Origin: Arthrobacter cheniae
GTDB taxonomy: Bacteria; Actinomycetota; Actinomycetes; Actinomycetales; Micrococcaceae
Length of the DNA stretch: 64,000 nt
Reading direction: 5' to 3'
NCBI RefSeq assembly: GCF_003602275.1
Contig: NZ_QZVT01000006.1
Span: 1-64,000, forward strand
Below, piece by piece: positions 1-8,904 of the stretch. The notes under the pieces were generated by a model. That model was not told where the DNA came from. It saw nothing but the letters and a program-made list of their open reading frames with translations, and searched no databases. Position 1 is the first letter of the stretch. Every line of letters begins with the position of its first letter. Position numbers and translations under genes: made by a program.

Positions 1-90
1 ACCACACCCACCGGCACCACCTGGCTCTACCCCGGCGACGGAATGACCAACGAAGGCTACAACCACGCCCTCACCACCGGCCGCCTCTAA
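1..90 (+). CDS. C-terminal fragment of a secreted-type repeat protein (partial)
   Basis: The first 90 bases read in frame 1 as a 29-residue protein tail ending in TAA at 88-90. The peptide contains TWLYPGDG, which resembles the LWLYPGxG core of FG-GAP/VCBS-like repeats found at the C-termini of many actinobacterial extracellular proteins. The rest of the gene lies outside the window, so domain order and start are unknown. A strong terminator follows 29 bases after the stop, which supports this being a real gene end. Family assignment is a guess from one short motif. Confidence 0.35.
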   Translation, partial: TTPTGTTWLYPGDGMTNEGYNHALTTGRL

Positions 91-118
91 CCAACCACCG
101 GAGGAACAGTCCGCGACG

Positions 119-150
119 AACCCCGGTAGCCTTCGGGCTGCCGGGGTTTT
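119..150 (+). terminator. Rho-independent terminator
   Basis: An 11-bp stem (121-131 with 136-146, one G-T pair) closes a TTCG tetraloop and is followed by TTTT at 147-150; two A residues at 119-120 extend pairing into the T run. It lies just after the partial gene ending at 90 and faces the convergent gtrA gene, so it can serve both. Confidence 0.85.
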
Positions 151-165
151 CTCCGTGCCGGATTG

Positions 166-615
166 TTATCCGACTGTCGTTACGACCCGGCGGAAAATCC
201 AGTGCTTGTAGAGAAAAAAGTTCCAGACTGTCATCAGTGCGGTCGAGAGCACCTTACCGACCTGATAACCGAGACCAATCTGTTCAGATCCCGCAACGAT
301 GAGGCTGGCTGCGACAGTGTTGAAAGCTACTGCGGCAAGGTACTTCACAGCGCTGGGTCCAAGGCCGGTTGTGGCTTTGAAGGCGTACCGGCGCTGCAAG
401 GCGTAGTTGGCTACCAGGCTCGTGAGGAAAGCGGCGGGCGTTGCGATGATCAGCCCCAGGTCTAGTACCTCGTGAAGCAGAACGAGGAGTCCGAAGTCGA
501 TCAAGAAGGACAGGCCGCCAACGAACAAGAACCTCAGTGCCTCGCCGCGTCGACTGGCCTGCACTGATTGGCCCGCGCCTCCGCCGTCGGCTCGCTGCGG
601 GCTGTCATGTTCCAT
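166..615 (-). CDS. GtrA family membrane protein
   Basis: A 149-residue protein with four predicted membrane segments, starting after a charged N-terminus (about residues 26-50, 55-75, 90-110, 118-138). The FLFVGGLSFLIDFG opening and the YALQRRYAFK and WNFFLYKHWIF segments are typical of the GtrA family, whose members are thought to help translocate lipid-linked sugars across the cytoplasmic membrane. It is divergent from a family-2 glycosyltransferase at 921, and the two are plausible partners in surface glycan modification, since GtrA proteins usually work with a bactoprenol-glucosyltransferase-like enzyme. The substrate cannot be told from sequence. The start at 615 has GAGGAA about nine bases upstream. 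Confidence 0.88.
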   Translation of the reverse strand: MEHDSPQRADGGGAGQSVQASRRGEALRFLFVGGLSFLIDFGLLVLLHEVLDLGLIIATPAAFLTSLVANYALQRRYAFKATTGLGPSAVKYLAAVAFNTVAASLIVAGSEQIGLGYQVGKVLSTALMTVWNFFLYKHWIFRRVVTTVG

Positions 616-920
616 TCAAATTCTTCCTCGTGCTCAATCCTCGGCTGGTGTCGGCGATGCTTTCGAGGGGTCTTGCGGTCGGAAGCAACAACGCTGGGGG
701 CTCGTCCGATGTTATCAGCCGGTGATCAGCGGTTCCTTGTTAGCCGCCGTCGCGCCCAACCCCCGGAGACATATCCCTCGAGCAGCAACCCCTAGACTAG
801 ATCAGGCTGCTTCTCCTAGGCCATGCCGGGGAGTGTTACTCAGCGGACTCATAGAATGCGAAGGACCCGAACGAGCCTGCTGTCTCAGTAGGGGCTCAGG
901 AACGAAACCGAGATGGGGAA
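616..920. other. Divergent intergenic region
   Basis: A 305-base stretch between divergent gtrA and glycosyltransferase genes. It must hold promoters for both. A TAGAAT at 852-857 could be a -10 element for the rightward gene, but I see no convincing -35 partner. No RNA gene or long open frame with coding character is visible. Confidence 0.4.
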
Positions 921-1652
921 ATGGTTCGAAGTAACGTACTCGTCATCATGCCAGCATGGAATGAGCAGGAGACGGTCGGCAATACGGTCCGCGAGGTCCT
1001 CGGACAGGAGCAGGGGTACGACGTGCTCGTGGTCGACGACGGATGCACAGATCGCACCAGCATCGAGGCGCTCCGGGCCGGCGCTCGTGTCCTTCGCCTC
1101 CCATTCAACATGGGTGTGGGCGGTGCGATGCGCGCGGGCTTCAAATACGCCAGGGAACATGGATATCCATCGGTCATCCAGGTCGACGCCGACGGGCAGC
1201 ACGACCCTCGGGACATCGCGAAGGTACTGGAGGGCCTTGATCATGCGGACATCGCGATCGGCGCTCGTTTCGCGGACACGGGAACTTATCGTGTGAGCGG
1301 ACCTCGTCGGTGGGCAATGATCTTCCTCGCGAAGGTCATCTCACGGCTCGCGCGAACAACCCTTACCGACGTCACCTCGGGGTTCAGGGCAGCCAACAGC
1401 CGAGCGATCAGTCAATACATCGATCACTATCCCGCCGAATACCTCGGCGACACCATCGATTCACTGGTTGTGGCCATTCGATCGGGCTGTACGGTCCATC
1501 AGGTCCCCGTCGCGATGCGTCAACGTCAGGGCGGACAGCCCAGCCACAATCCTGCAAAATCGGCTCTCTACCTGATGAGGTCCGTGCTGGCCCTGTTCCT
1601 GGCGCTTACACGGCGCCGGTCACACATACTGCCGAAAGAGGAAATGGCATGA
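921..1652 (+). CDS. Family 2 glycosyltransferase (polyprenol-phosphate sugar synthase-like)
   Basis: A 243-residue GT-A fold enzyme. Visible motifs are the N-terminal VIMPAWNEQETV nucleotide-binding strand, VVDDGCTDRT, and the metal-binding QVDADGQHDP (about residues 93-102) typical of dolichol-phosphate mannose synthase-like enzymes. It lacks the two C-terminal membrane helices of the GtrB type and has only a weakly hydrophobic end. It overlaps the following DUF2304 gene by four bases (ATGA), a pairing common in Actinobacteria, where the small membrane protein probably anchors the transferase. Expected role: charging a polyprenyl phosphate carrier with a sugar from a nucleotide donor at the inner membrane face. 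The sugar is unknown. Confidence 0.88.
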   Translation: MVRSNVLVIMPAWNEQETVGNTVREVLGQEQGYDVLVVDDGCTDRTSIEALRAGARVLRLPFNMGVGGAMRAGFKYAREHGYPSVIQVDADGQHDPRDIAKVLEGLDHADIAIGARFADTGTYRVSGPRRWAMIFLAKVISRLARTTLTDVTSGFRAANSRAISQYIDHYPAEYLGDTIDSLVVAIRSGCTVHQVPVAMRQRQGGQPSHNPAKSALYLMRSVLALFLALTRRRSHILPKEEMA

Positions 1653-2044
1653 TCGCCCAGATTGCACCGTTCGCCTTCGCTCTCATCATGGTCGGCATCG
1701 TGCTTGAAATGCTGCGGCGAAAAACATTGCGCGAAAAGTACGCCGTGCTCTGGTTAGTCGTGGGGACGGGCTCCCTGATCCTTGGTGGATTTCCACGACT
1801 CCTCGAGGCTTCGTCAGAAGTCCTGGGGGTCGAAGTGCCCTCGAATCTACTGTTCGCGATCGGTCTGGTCTTCCTCGTGGGAGTATGCCTCCATCTGTCC
1901 TGGGAGCTCTCCCTCGTCGAGGACGAGACCCGGGTACTGGCCGAAGAGGTAGCTCTCCTGCGCGCCGCCGTCGAGGACCTACAGTCGTCGAACGGGACTA
2001 CGGTGGTGCGGGACGGCCGTGAGGGCGGAAACCCGCAGCCCTGA
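1649..2044 (+). CDS. DUF2304 family membrane protein
   Basis: A 131-residue protein starting at the ATG that overlaps the upstream stop codon. Three hydrophobic segments span about residues 3-20, 28-45 and 62-82, followed by a charged helical tail with heptad-like spacing (EDETRVLAEEVALLRAAVEDL). This layout matches DUF2304 proteins, which accompany polyprenyl-phosphate glycosyltransferases. The overlap implies translational coupling to the glycosyltransferase. The longer open frame upstream is only a shadow of the previous gene. Confidence 0.85.
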   Translation: MIAQIAPFAFALIMVGIVLEMLRRKTLREKYAVLWLVVGTGSLILGGFPRLLEASSEVLGVEVPSNLLFAIGLVFLVGVCLHLSWELSLVEDETRVLAEEVALLRAAVEDLQSSNGTTVVRDGREGGNPQP

Positions 2045-2084
2045 CACCATGCGCAAGCCCAGGATAGCTACCGAGCCGAACTGA

Positions 2085-2975
2085 TCAAGCGACGGGCGCC
2101 GCGGTCCTGCTCTCGCGCCCGACGAGGTCGATGAGGTACTGGCCGTACCCGCTCTTGAGGAAGGACTGTGCGCCGGCGATTACTTCGTCGTCCGACAGGA
2201 ACCCCTGACGCCACGCGATCTCCTCGGGCACGCCGATCTTGAGGCCCTGCCGGTGCTCGATGGTCCGGACGAAGTTCGCGGCGTCGTTGAGCGAGTCGAA
2301 GGTACCCGTATCCAACCATGCCGTCCCTCGCGGCAGCACCTCCACCCTCAGTTTCCCGGCCTCGAGGTAGGTGCGATTGATATCGGTGATCTCGAGTTCA
2401 CCCCGTGCCGACGGCTTGAGCGCCTTGGCGATACCAATTACGTCGTTGTCATAAAAATAGAGCCCCGGCACGGCGTAGTTGCTCCGCGGGACTGCGGGCT
2501 TTTCCTCGAGAGATACGGCTTTGAAGTCGTCGTCGAATTCGACCACCCCGTACTCCCGCGGGTCACTGACGTAATAACCGAAAATCGCGCCGCCATCGAG
2601 ATCGGCGAAACGGCGAAGCTTCGTCCCCATCCCCGGTCCGTAGAAGATGTTGTCACCGAGCACCAGGGCGACATTCTCCTGCCCGATATGCTCCTCCCCC
2701 AGAATGAAGGCCTGCGCGAGTCCCTCGGGCTTCGGCTGCGTCATGTAGGACAGGTTGGCGCCGAACCGCGAGCCGTCGCCCAGGAGGAACTTGAACTGAT
2801 CGGCGTCCCTCGGCGTCGTGATGATCAGGATGTCGCGGACACCCGCCAGCAGGAGCGTGGACAGCGGGTAGTAAATCATCGGCTTGTCGTAGACAGGAAC
2901 GAGCTGCTTGCTGACGCCGAGTGTGACTGGGTGCAGTCTCGAGCCGGTTCCACCGGCCAAAATTATTCCACGCAT
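2085..2975 (-). CDS. rmlA: Glucose-1-phosphate thymidylyltransferase
   Basis: A 296-residue nucleotidyltransferase that makes dTDP-glucose from glucose-1-phosphate and dTTP, the first step of dTDP-L-rhamnose synthesis. It carries the signature [18 protein letters not shown], then [22 protein letters not shown] and [15 protein letters not shown] place the start at 2975, because GGAG lies five bases upstream and the family starts MRGIILAGG; a start at 2984 would add three residues without a ribosome site. No rmlB, rmlC or rmlD is in the window, so the rest of the pathway must be elsewhere. It is preceded, after about 70 bases, by a four-gene membrane operon on the same strand. Confidence 0.95.
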   Translation of the reverse strand: MRGIILAGGTGSRLHPVTLGVSKQLVPVYDKPMIYYPLSTLLLAGVRDILIITTPRDADQFKFLLGDGSRFGANLSYMTQPKPEGLAQAFILGEEHIGQENVALVLGDNIFYGPGMGTKLRRFADLDGGAIFGYYVSDPREYGVVEFDDDFKAVSLEEKPAVPRSNYAVPGLYFYDNDVIGIAKALKPSARGELEITDINRTYLEAGKLRVEVLPRGTAWLDTGTFDSLNDAANFVRTIEHRQGLKIGVPEEIAWRQGFLSDDEVIAGAQSFLKSGYGQYLIDLVGRESRTAAPVA

Positions 2976-3047
2976 AGGCTCCATGATCGTCTGTTGCGGG
3001 CGTCGATCAAAATTCGGCGCAATTCCCGGGCGGAGACGCGAAGAACA

Positions 3048-5027
3048 TTAACCATCTACCGAATACAAGAATACGGAATTGCCCGCCCACTGCAGTCGTG
3101 ACTTGGCCTCGAGACACGGCAGGTCCAGCTCGGTGGCGGACGCGATGACGGCGACTGCGGGGAGCGCGTTCGCGAGTTCGCATGGATCGATCGAGACGTA
3201 GGTGACATCGAAGCCGTTCGTCGTGATCTCGGCCGGTCCGTCACTCTTCCAGCTGAAGGAGATGTAGCCACCGCCCCGGTTCCAAGCTTCTTCGGACGTG
3301 TTCTCCGGATCGAGCGCCCGCCATACCTCCTTGTCCGGCCCGGACCGCTGCAGCCCGGAAAGCGTCGGCACGCCATTCGCGAGCATGACGGTATCGAAGG
3401 AACCGGAATTCGACACCCACACGTCCCCTTCCCGACGTGCCTGGTCACCTGCGTCCCGAAGCTCCGTAGCCGTCTGCGAGTCGCGGAGGTCACCAAGACC
3501 GACGAGCACGGGGTTCGCCCGGTAGACGGGAATGAGCGCGAGGAGCAGGACGACGGCGGTGACCCACCGGCGGTCGCCGTACCGGACGACGAGGAAAGCG
3601 CAAGCCCCTGTCGCCAGGGACCCGACCACGATGCCGGTCAAACTGAGGTCCGGCAGGTAGTTCGCCTGCAACCGCGACCCTGCGTACGCCGTGACGGCCC
3701 CCACGACGATGCCGGACACGAGGGCAGGCCGCAGCCTGTTGGCTTCGACGAGCCTGGAGATGAGCAAGACCAGTCCGATCACTCCGAGGACTCCCACCAC
3801 CTGTGCGGCCCGGATGGGGGTCACACGGTTGAGAAGCGGGACGAGCTCTCCGATCGCACCCCAGTTGGCACTGGCCCACAGGAGGGCGACGAAGCCGCTC
3901 ACGAGGATGGTCGCCGTCGCGGCGACGTCGCGCCGATGGATCGCGAAGCGGGCGCCGGCGAGGAGGATGACGACGACGCAGAACGACGAAGTGTACGCAG
4001 TCCCCAGCTCACTCTGGTTAAGGAACAGTGGCGGGACATCGTCCTGCATCACCCCGAGGAGTGGTGCTCCGAACAACAGTTCCACGTCCTGCGCCTCACC
4101 CGTGGACCGACGACTGCCGGGGTACACGGTGGTCAGGAGTGCAGTGAGTCCCGCGCGGTTCTCGAGGAGCATGCCGACCCCGAAGACAGCTGCCACGGCG
4201 CCGGTCCCGGCGACCGAGAGCCAGCGCTGTCGCCACGGGGTGGGTCGGGCCAGCACGTGGATCACAGAGGCAAGTAGCACGGGCACTCCGAGCAGGAGGG
4301 ACCACGGCGTGTAGAAGGACGGTAGCCCGGCGATGAGGATGCCGCCGAAGAGGGCTGCGGCGGCGGCCGGCAGGTTCTTCCGCCGGTCGAGGAGGTCGTG
4401 CGCCTTTATCATGAGGTAGCATCCGGCGACGGTGTAGGAGATTAACGCAACGGGCATGAGGGACCACCAGGCAGATGCCGGGGCCAGGAAGATCAGCCCT
4501 GCCGCCAGGTAGCCGAGGTGCCGCTTCCCGCCCAGTGCCGTGATCCAGCGCGGCAGGGCGAGGAACAGCACGAGACTCGGCAGCCACCAATGCGCCGCGA
4601 AGACCATCGCGTCGGGGACGAATGCCGCGGTCCGCAGCAGCGTGCCGTCGAAGAAGACGAACGACTCGAAGAAGCCGCCTGAGGTAAACCGGTGGACGAC
4701 GTCGGCCTGCGCGCCGAGGAGGCTCAGGGTCGGAGCCCCACCCGTGGCGATGACCGACAGGGCGATCGGAGAGTACGCGTTGTACTCGTCGGATCTGATC
4801 GAATTCGCCTCGCCGAACTGCAGGCCCAGCGGCTGGGACGGGTCCTGGCGCAGGTGGTCGATGCCGATGGACGAGGTGGTGACGCCGAGCAGGACCAGTA
4901 AAACGTAGGAGACGACAACGGCACCCGTCGCGAGACGGTCGGACCCCGGTCGCAGGAAACGTTCGATCGGCGAAAGGCGGGCCACGCCCGCTCGCGCCGA
5001 CGACCCGGGCAGCTTGGCCTGCGTCAC
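3048..5027 (-). CDS. Large polytopic membrane protein (GT-C-like, unknown function)
   Basis: A 659-residue protein with about 11-13 hydrophobic segments between residues 35 and 510, followed by a roughly 150-residue soluble C-terminal part predicted to lie outside the membrane. The loop after the first helix contains a conserved-looking RSDEYNAYSP, a placement like that of acidic loop residues in GT-C glycosyltransferases and YfhO-type proteins. I do not recognise a catalytic signature with certainty. It is the last gene of an operon in which each gene overlaps the next by four bases (6429-8705, 5881-6432, 5024-5884, this gene). The context argues for a role in assembly or decoration of a cell-surface polymer. 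Confidence 0.75.
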   Translation of the reverse strand: MTQAKLPGSSARAGVARLSPIERFLRPGSDRLATGAVVVSYVLLVLLGVTTSSIGIDHLRQDPSQPLGLQFGEANSIRSDEYNAYSPIALSVIATGGAPTLSLLGAQADVVHRFTSGGFFESFVFFDGTLLRTAAFVPDAMVFAAHWWLPSLVLFLALPRWITALGGKRHLGYLAAGLIFLAPASAWWSLMPVALISYTVAGCYLMIKAHDLLDRRKNLPAAAAALFGGILIAGLPSFYTPWSLLLGVPVLLASVIHVLARPTPWRQRWLSVAGTGAVAAVFGVGMLLENRAGLTALLTTVYPGSRRSTGEAQDVELLFGAPLLGVMQDDVPPLFLNQSELGTAYTSSFCVVVILLAGARFAIHRRDVAATATILVSGFVALLWASANWGAIGELVPLLNRVTPIRAAQVVGVLGVIGLVLLISRLVEANRLRPALVSGIVVGAVTAYAGSRLQANYLPDLSLTGIVVGSLATGACAFLVVRYGDRRWVTAVVLLLALIPVYRANPVLVGLGDLRDSQTATELRDAGDQARREGDVWVSNSGSFDTVMLANGVPTLSGLQRSGPDKEVWRALDPENTSEEAWNRGGGYISFSWKSDGPAEITTNGFDVTYVSIDPCELANALPAVAVIASATELDLPCLEAKSRLQWAGNSVFLYSVDG

Positions 5028-5884
5028 GCGGTACCGCCCTGCGCACTCTCCGCCCTCGGACTCCGTACCTTGAGCTTCATGTAGAAGGCACGACGGGCCA
5101 ACGCGTTCAAGTGCGCGAGGACCGATCCTCTGAGCACGTCACCCCTGCTGACGTCGGTAGGCCGCGAGGCTGCCAGTTCGGAATAGAGTCGCTTCGCTTC
5201 CGTCGCCTGGGAGCGCATGAGACGGACGCTCCACTGCCCTGCACTCACGCGGAAGCTGGCCAAGCTGGCCTCCATGCAGAACACGTCCCCGTGGTCGAGC
5301 ACGTGCATGTAGGACGCGACGTCCAGCATGTAGGAGTGAGTATCGTCCCATCCCCGCTCCAGCAGCGCATGCCGACGGACGAGGACGCACGCGGGCTCAC
5401 CGAATGGATTGGTACCGCTGCGAACGGTCTCACGAACGGCGACGCCCGCGGAGATCACACCGCGCATCCCGGCAAGTCCCCTGCTCCCCAGCACGACCTC
5501 ACCGGCGTCGTCGACGATGTCCCTCCTCGCTGCGACCATCACGCAGCCCGGGTATGCGACAGCTGCCTCGACCTGTGCCGCGACGCAATCAGGGCGTAGG
5601 AGATCGTCACCGCACACTAGTTTGACGTACTCCCCGCGTGCCTCCTGGGTGACCCGGTTCCAGTTTGCCGGCGCACCGCCGCCGCGCGGAGTGGGCGACA
5701 GGACACGCACGCGTGGATCCGCCGAGAACTCGTCGATCGCCGCGGCAGTCCCGTCCGTCGAGGAATGGTCCGCGATGATGATCTCCACGTTCTCGTAGGT
5801 CTGCGCCGTGACGGAGCGCAACGTCTCGCGGATGTGGTCTTCGTTGTTGAACGCGGGAATGACGATCGATACAAGCGGATTCAT
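5024..5884 (-). CDS. Family 2 glycosyltransferase
   Basis: A 286-residue GT-A fold enzyme starting VSIVIPAFNNEDHIRETL, followed by EIIIADHSSTDGT and the metal-binding CGDDLLRP near residue 95. The start at 5884 overlaps the stop of the upstream gtrA (ATGA); longer readings upstream run through gtrA in another frame and are not real. Its own end overlaps the start of the downstream membrane protein. The Asp-Asp motif and length fit a transferase adding one sugar on the cytoplasmic side. Donor and acceptor are not predictable. Confidence 0.88.
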   Translation of the reverse strand: MNPLVSIVIPAFNNEDHIRETLRSVTAQTYENVEIIIADHSSTDGTAAAIDEFSADPRVRVLSPTPRGGGAPANWNRVTQEARGEYVKLVCGDDLLRPDCVAAQVEAAVAYPGCVMVAARRDIVDDAGEVVLGSRGLAGMRGVISAGVAVRETVRSGTNPFGEPACVLVRRHALLERGWDDTHSYMLDVASYMHVLDHGDVFCMEASLASFRVSAGQWSVRLMRSQATEAKRLYSELAASRPTDVSRGDVLRGSVLAHLNALARRAFYMKLKVRSPRAESAQGGTA

Positions 5885-6432
5885 AGAGCTTTCTTCTGGT
5901 CGGCGGCCACGGCTGCAGCGTCGCCTTCGGGAGGGGGACGACGGAATGAGAAGTACTTGTGCCCGAAGTAATTGATGAAGACCGTGCAGCAGGTGATGAC
6001 GATCTGGGACGGGATCCTCGGATAGCCGAGGATGTCGGCGATCAGGAACAGCAGTGCCATGTTGATCAGGAGGGATGTGAGATTCACGAGCGCGAAGCGG
6101 CCGAGATCGAGCAGCACGTGACCCTTGACCCTGAAGACGAGCTTCCGGTAGACGAAGAAGACCGCGACCAAGGACATGAGCCATGCCGCGAACAGCACCA
6201 CGGGCGACGAGACGTACTGGCCAAAGGTCAGCTCGAGTGCAACGAAGAGCAGCGTGCTCAACACCGTATTGACGCCGCCAACAACGAGGAACGCCACCTT
6301 CTGGTTTTTGATCAGCCGCAGGAGGATCCCGGGCTCGCCGACCACGATCCCCCGCGGCGACTCGTCCGCTCCCATCGCCTTATCTGGCGCGACCGGGCTG
6401 GCCGCCGAGGGCTTGGCGTCCTCCACGTTCAC
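5881..6432 (-). CDS. GtrA family membrane protein
   Basis: A 183-residue protein with a 40-residue polar N-terminal extension and four membrane segments (about residues 46-66, 74-96, 109-131, 139-160). VAFLVVGGVNTVLSTLLFV and the closing INYFGHKYFSFRR fit the GtrA family. It is the second GtrA in the window but only distantly similar to the one at 166-615. Four-base overlaps join it to the genes on both sides, so it is translated with a glycosyltransferase, which is the classic GtrA/GtrB type of pairing. The C-terminal tail is acidic and lysine-rich and probably cytoplasmic. Confidence 0.88.
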   Translation of the reverse strand: MNVEDAKPSAASPVAPDKAMGADESPRGIVVGEPGILLRLIKNQKVAFLVVGGVNTVLSTLLFVALELTFGQYVSSPVVLFAAWLMSLVAVFFVYRKLVFRVKGHVLLDLGRFALVNLTSLLINMALLFLIADILGYPRIPSQIVITCCTVFINYFGHKYFSFRRPPPEGDAAAVAADQKKAL

Positions 6433-8705
6433 CTGCTCTCCCGCTCGGCGGCCGGTTCCCGGCGCGAAGCGGAGCGGCGGCGACCCGCCAGGACTCTAGC
6501 CAGAAGTCCCCCGAGGACGCCCCACAGTACCGACGCACAGATGGCGACCCACATCAGGGGTACGAGGACATTCCAGGCGGGAGGCTCGAAGGACACGGTG
6601 ACGACCTGCCCCTCGGACTCAGGTCCGACGTCGACGGTCAAAAGGTACCCTCTCGTCGAATCTCCGATTGAGCCGTTCGACACCGAGTAGCCCGGCCAGT
6701 CGAGCCGGCTGAGGACGACGGATCCGCCGTCGGCTCCCGTGCGCGTAACCTCGAAGGACACCTTCTCCTCGCCGTTGGAGATGACCTCGACCTCCGTTCC
6801 CGCCGAGGTGGCGACTGGCTCGCCCACCGCACCCTCGACATCGTCACGGACCCACGTCGCGGAGTTCTCGGTGCGCTCGACCTCAGTCCAACCGGCCGGA
6901 GCGACGCGACTACGCAGGATCGCGCCGTCGCTGTCCTGAGGCTCGCGCAGGATCTGGATGGTGTCGACGTCGAGCAGCTCGGCCACGGTCTTGCCGGTCG
7001 CCTCGTCGACCGACAGCAGCTTGAATATCGCTCCCGCGCAGGTCCAGCCGTGGCTCGTCATGCACAGATCTTCGGAGTAGGCCGTGTACATGATGGGGCT
7101 GTAGAGGTTGTGCACGGGTTTGTCCGCAAGATACCAGCTGTTCGACACGAGGGTCTCGTCCCACACCTGCTCGCCGAGCTGCGCCGGCTCCCCGACCACG
7201 AAGATGGATCCTTTCGAATCCGGCAGGACGTCGTCGTAGGCGCCGGGCTCGGCAGGGAGCTGGAAGTCGGGCAGCGGCGCCGCAGGGAAATACTTCTTCT
7301 GGGCCACAGCGGTCGCGAGGCAGAACACGACGGCAATCAGAGCGGCGATGCGCAGCCCATGACGCCGCAGGACCGGTCGGTCGACGAACAGGGCGAGTAG
7401 GACCAGCAGGATGGCGAGACCCGCGAGCCCGGTGAACAGGACATGCAGGCGGACGAAATCCGGGTTCTGGCTCCATGCCAGGTAGGCGGAGAAACCGAGC
7501 GCGAGGATCACCGCACCCACCCTGAGCCGGGTGAGGCGGGAAACGAGCACGGTTGACATCAGCACCGCGAACACGATGAGCACCGACATCGCGAAATATG
7601 GCATGAGGCGCACCGGGAACCGCAGCGGACCCAGGTCACTGGGCGCGAGCGTCAGCAGGAGGGAGGCCGCACCGAAAACAAGCAGCGCCGCGGCCGGCCT
7701 GAGCTGCGCAACGGTGGGCCGGGTCAGCAGGAGCAGGGGCAGGAACCAGGCGATGTAGAGGACGGGCACGGGGGCGAAGGCCCCCCACCAGCCGGTGATC
7801 TGGGGCAGGCTGCTGGGGATCGGCGAGCTGGCCAGGCCGGTGATGTCGATGCCCAGAAAGCCACTGTTGCCGATTACCGTTCCCCGGGCGGTCACGGGCG
7901 CGGTGGCCACACCGGGGAAGTACACGGTGAGCGCGAACGCGCCGCACAGCGCTCCCGCGACGATCAGGCGCAGGGCACCCTTCCCTGTCCTCAGCAGCAG
8001 CGCCTCGGCCAGGAGGGCGATGAAGAGAATCACCAGCATGATGGTCCCGTGCACGTAACCGATGGTGATGAGGAGGTACGCGGGAATGAGTGCGGAGAGT
8101 GGGTTGCCGCCGTCGGCAAGGCGTTTCAATCCCCACCAGCACCATGGCAGGAGGGCGAAGACCATCAGACCGGTGACCCATGACGGTCCGTCCATATACG
8201 TGGTAAAGCCGGTCAACGTCGTCGCGACACCGGCGACCGCCGACCACTCCGGCGTCGCTCGGTAGGTACGGCAGACGTTGAAGACCCCTAGCGCCAGGAT
8301 CACGAGGAAGACGATCTTGACGATCGACGAGAACAGCACGGCACTCATCCCGGTGCTCGCACCGAGCCCGATCGCCATGATCATCGGGTTCCAGATGCCC
8401 CATTGACCCTCAGCGGCGTAGTTGCCTGCCGCCCAGCCCTCGATGCTGAATAGGGGCCAGTCGCCGGCACGCAGCTTTTCGCCAATTTCCACCCAGATCC
8501 CGTAGGCGCCGGCCTGGGTGTCATCGAAGAAGTAGAACCGTCGGTTGAAGAGAAGCGGTATGAGGGCTGCGACGATGGTCGCCACCGCGGTCAGCAAGGG
8601 CCATAGAAAGGTGGGCTCCTGCCGCCGGCCGCGTTCCTCCGCCACTGATGCACCGAGCGAGGGCACGCGGCGCTCCTCCTTCATAGGGGGTCCTAGTACC
8701 TGCAT
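6429..8705 (-). CDS. YfhO-like large membrane protein
   Basis: A 758-residue protein with about 12-14 membrane helices (roughly residues 35-470), a soluble domain of about 240 residues, and a last helix near the C-terminus. The first periplasmic loop holds FFDDTQAGAYGIW and the segment NYAAEGQWGIWNP, resembling the conserved acidic loop of YfhO/GT-C proteins involved in glycosylating surface polymers. It is the first gene of the four-gene overlapping operon. Two starts are possible, at 8705 (GAAGG five bases upstream) and at 8684; I kept the longer one. The substrate is unknown. Confidence 0.78.
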   Translation of the reverse strand: MQVLGPPMKEERRVPSLGASVAEERGRRQEPTFLWPLLTAVATIVAALIPLLFNRRFYFFDDTQAGAYGIWVEIGEKLRAGDWPLFSIEGWAAGNYAAEGQWGIWNPMIMAIGLGASTGMSAVLFSSIVKIVFLVILALGVFNVCRTYRATPEWSAVAGVATTLTGFTTYMDGPSWVTGLMVFALLPWCWWGLKRLADGGNPLSALIPAYLLITIGYVHGTIMLVILFIALLAEALLLRTGKGALRLIVAGALCGAFALTVYFPGVATAPVTARGTVIGNSGFLGIDITGLASSPIPSSLPQITGWWGAFAPVPVLYIAWFLPLLLLTRPTVAQLRPAAALLVFGAASLLLTLAPSDLGPLRFPVRLMPYFAMSVLIVFAVLMSTVLVSRLTRLRVGAVILALGFSAYLAWSQNPDFVRLHVLFTGLAGLAILLVLLALFVDRPVLRRHGLRIAALIAVVFCLATAVAQKKYFPAAPLPDFQLPAEPGAYDDVLPDSKGSIFVVGEPAQLGEQVWDETLVSNSWYLADKPVHNLYSPIMYTAYSEDLCMTSHGWTCAGAIFKLLSVDEATGKTVAELLDVDTIQILREPQDSDGAILRSRVAPAGWTEVERTENSATWVRDDVEGAVGEPVATSAGTEVEVISNGEEKVSFEVTRTGADGGSVVLSRLDWPGYSVSNGSIGDSTRGYLLTVDVGPESEGQVVTVSFEPPAWNVLVPLMWVAICASVLWGVLGGLLARVLAGRRRSASRREPAAERESR

Positions 8706-8904
8706 CGGCCTTCGTCATCCTTCGTCCGGGGCGCTTGAAGATCGGCGCGCCGTCGGCGCAGCATGCTTCTGTCAAGCCATCGACAGCCTACTAGGCTAGC
8801 AGGCTGGCGACCCGGGATCGTGCCGTGGCGGTGGGTCCGCAGGCGCGCCCGCATGACCCCGCTTGGTATGCTCGATCAGTCCAATACCCCCAAGGAGAAC
8901 CCCT

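Noticed and set aside
8780..8806. Short inverted repeat CAGCCT/AGGCTG in the divergent region before the glycosyltransferase at 8905.
   Set aside because: Six-base arms in high-GC sequence are expected by chance; no promoter elements align with it.
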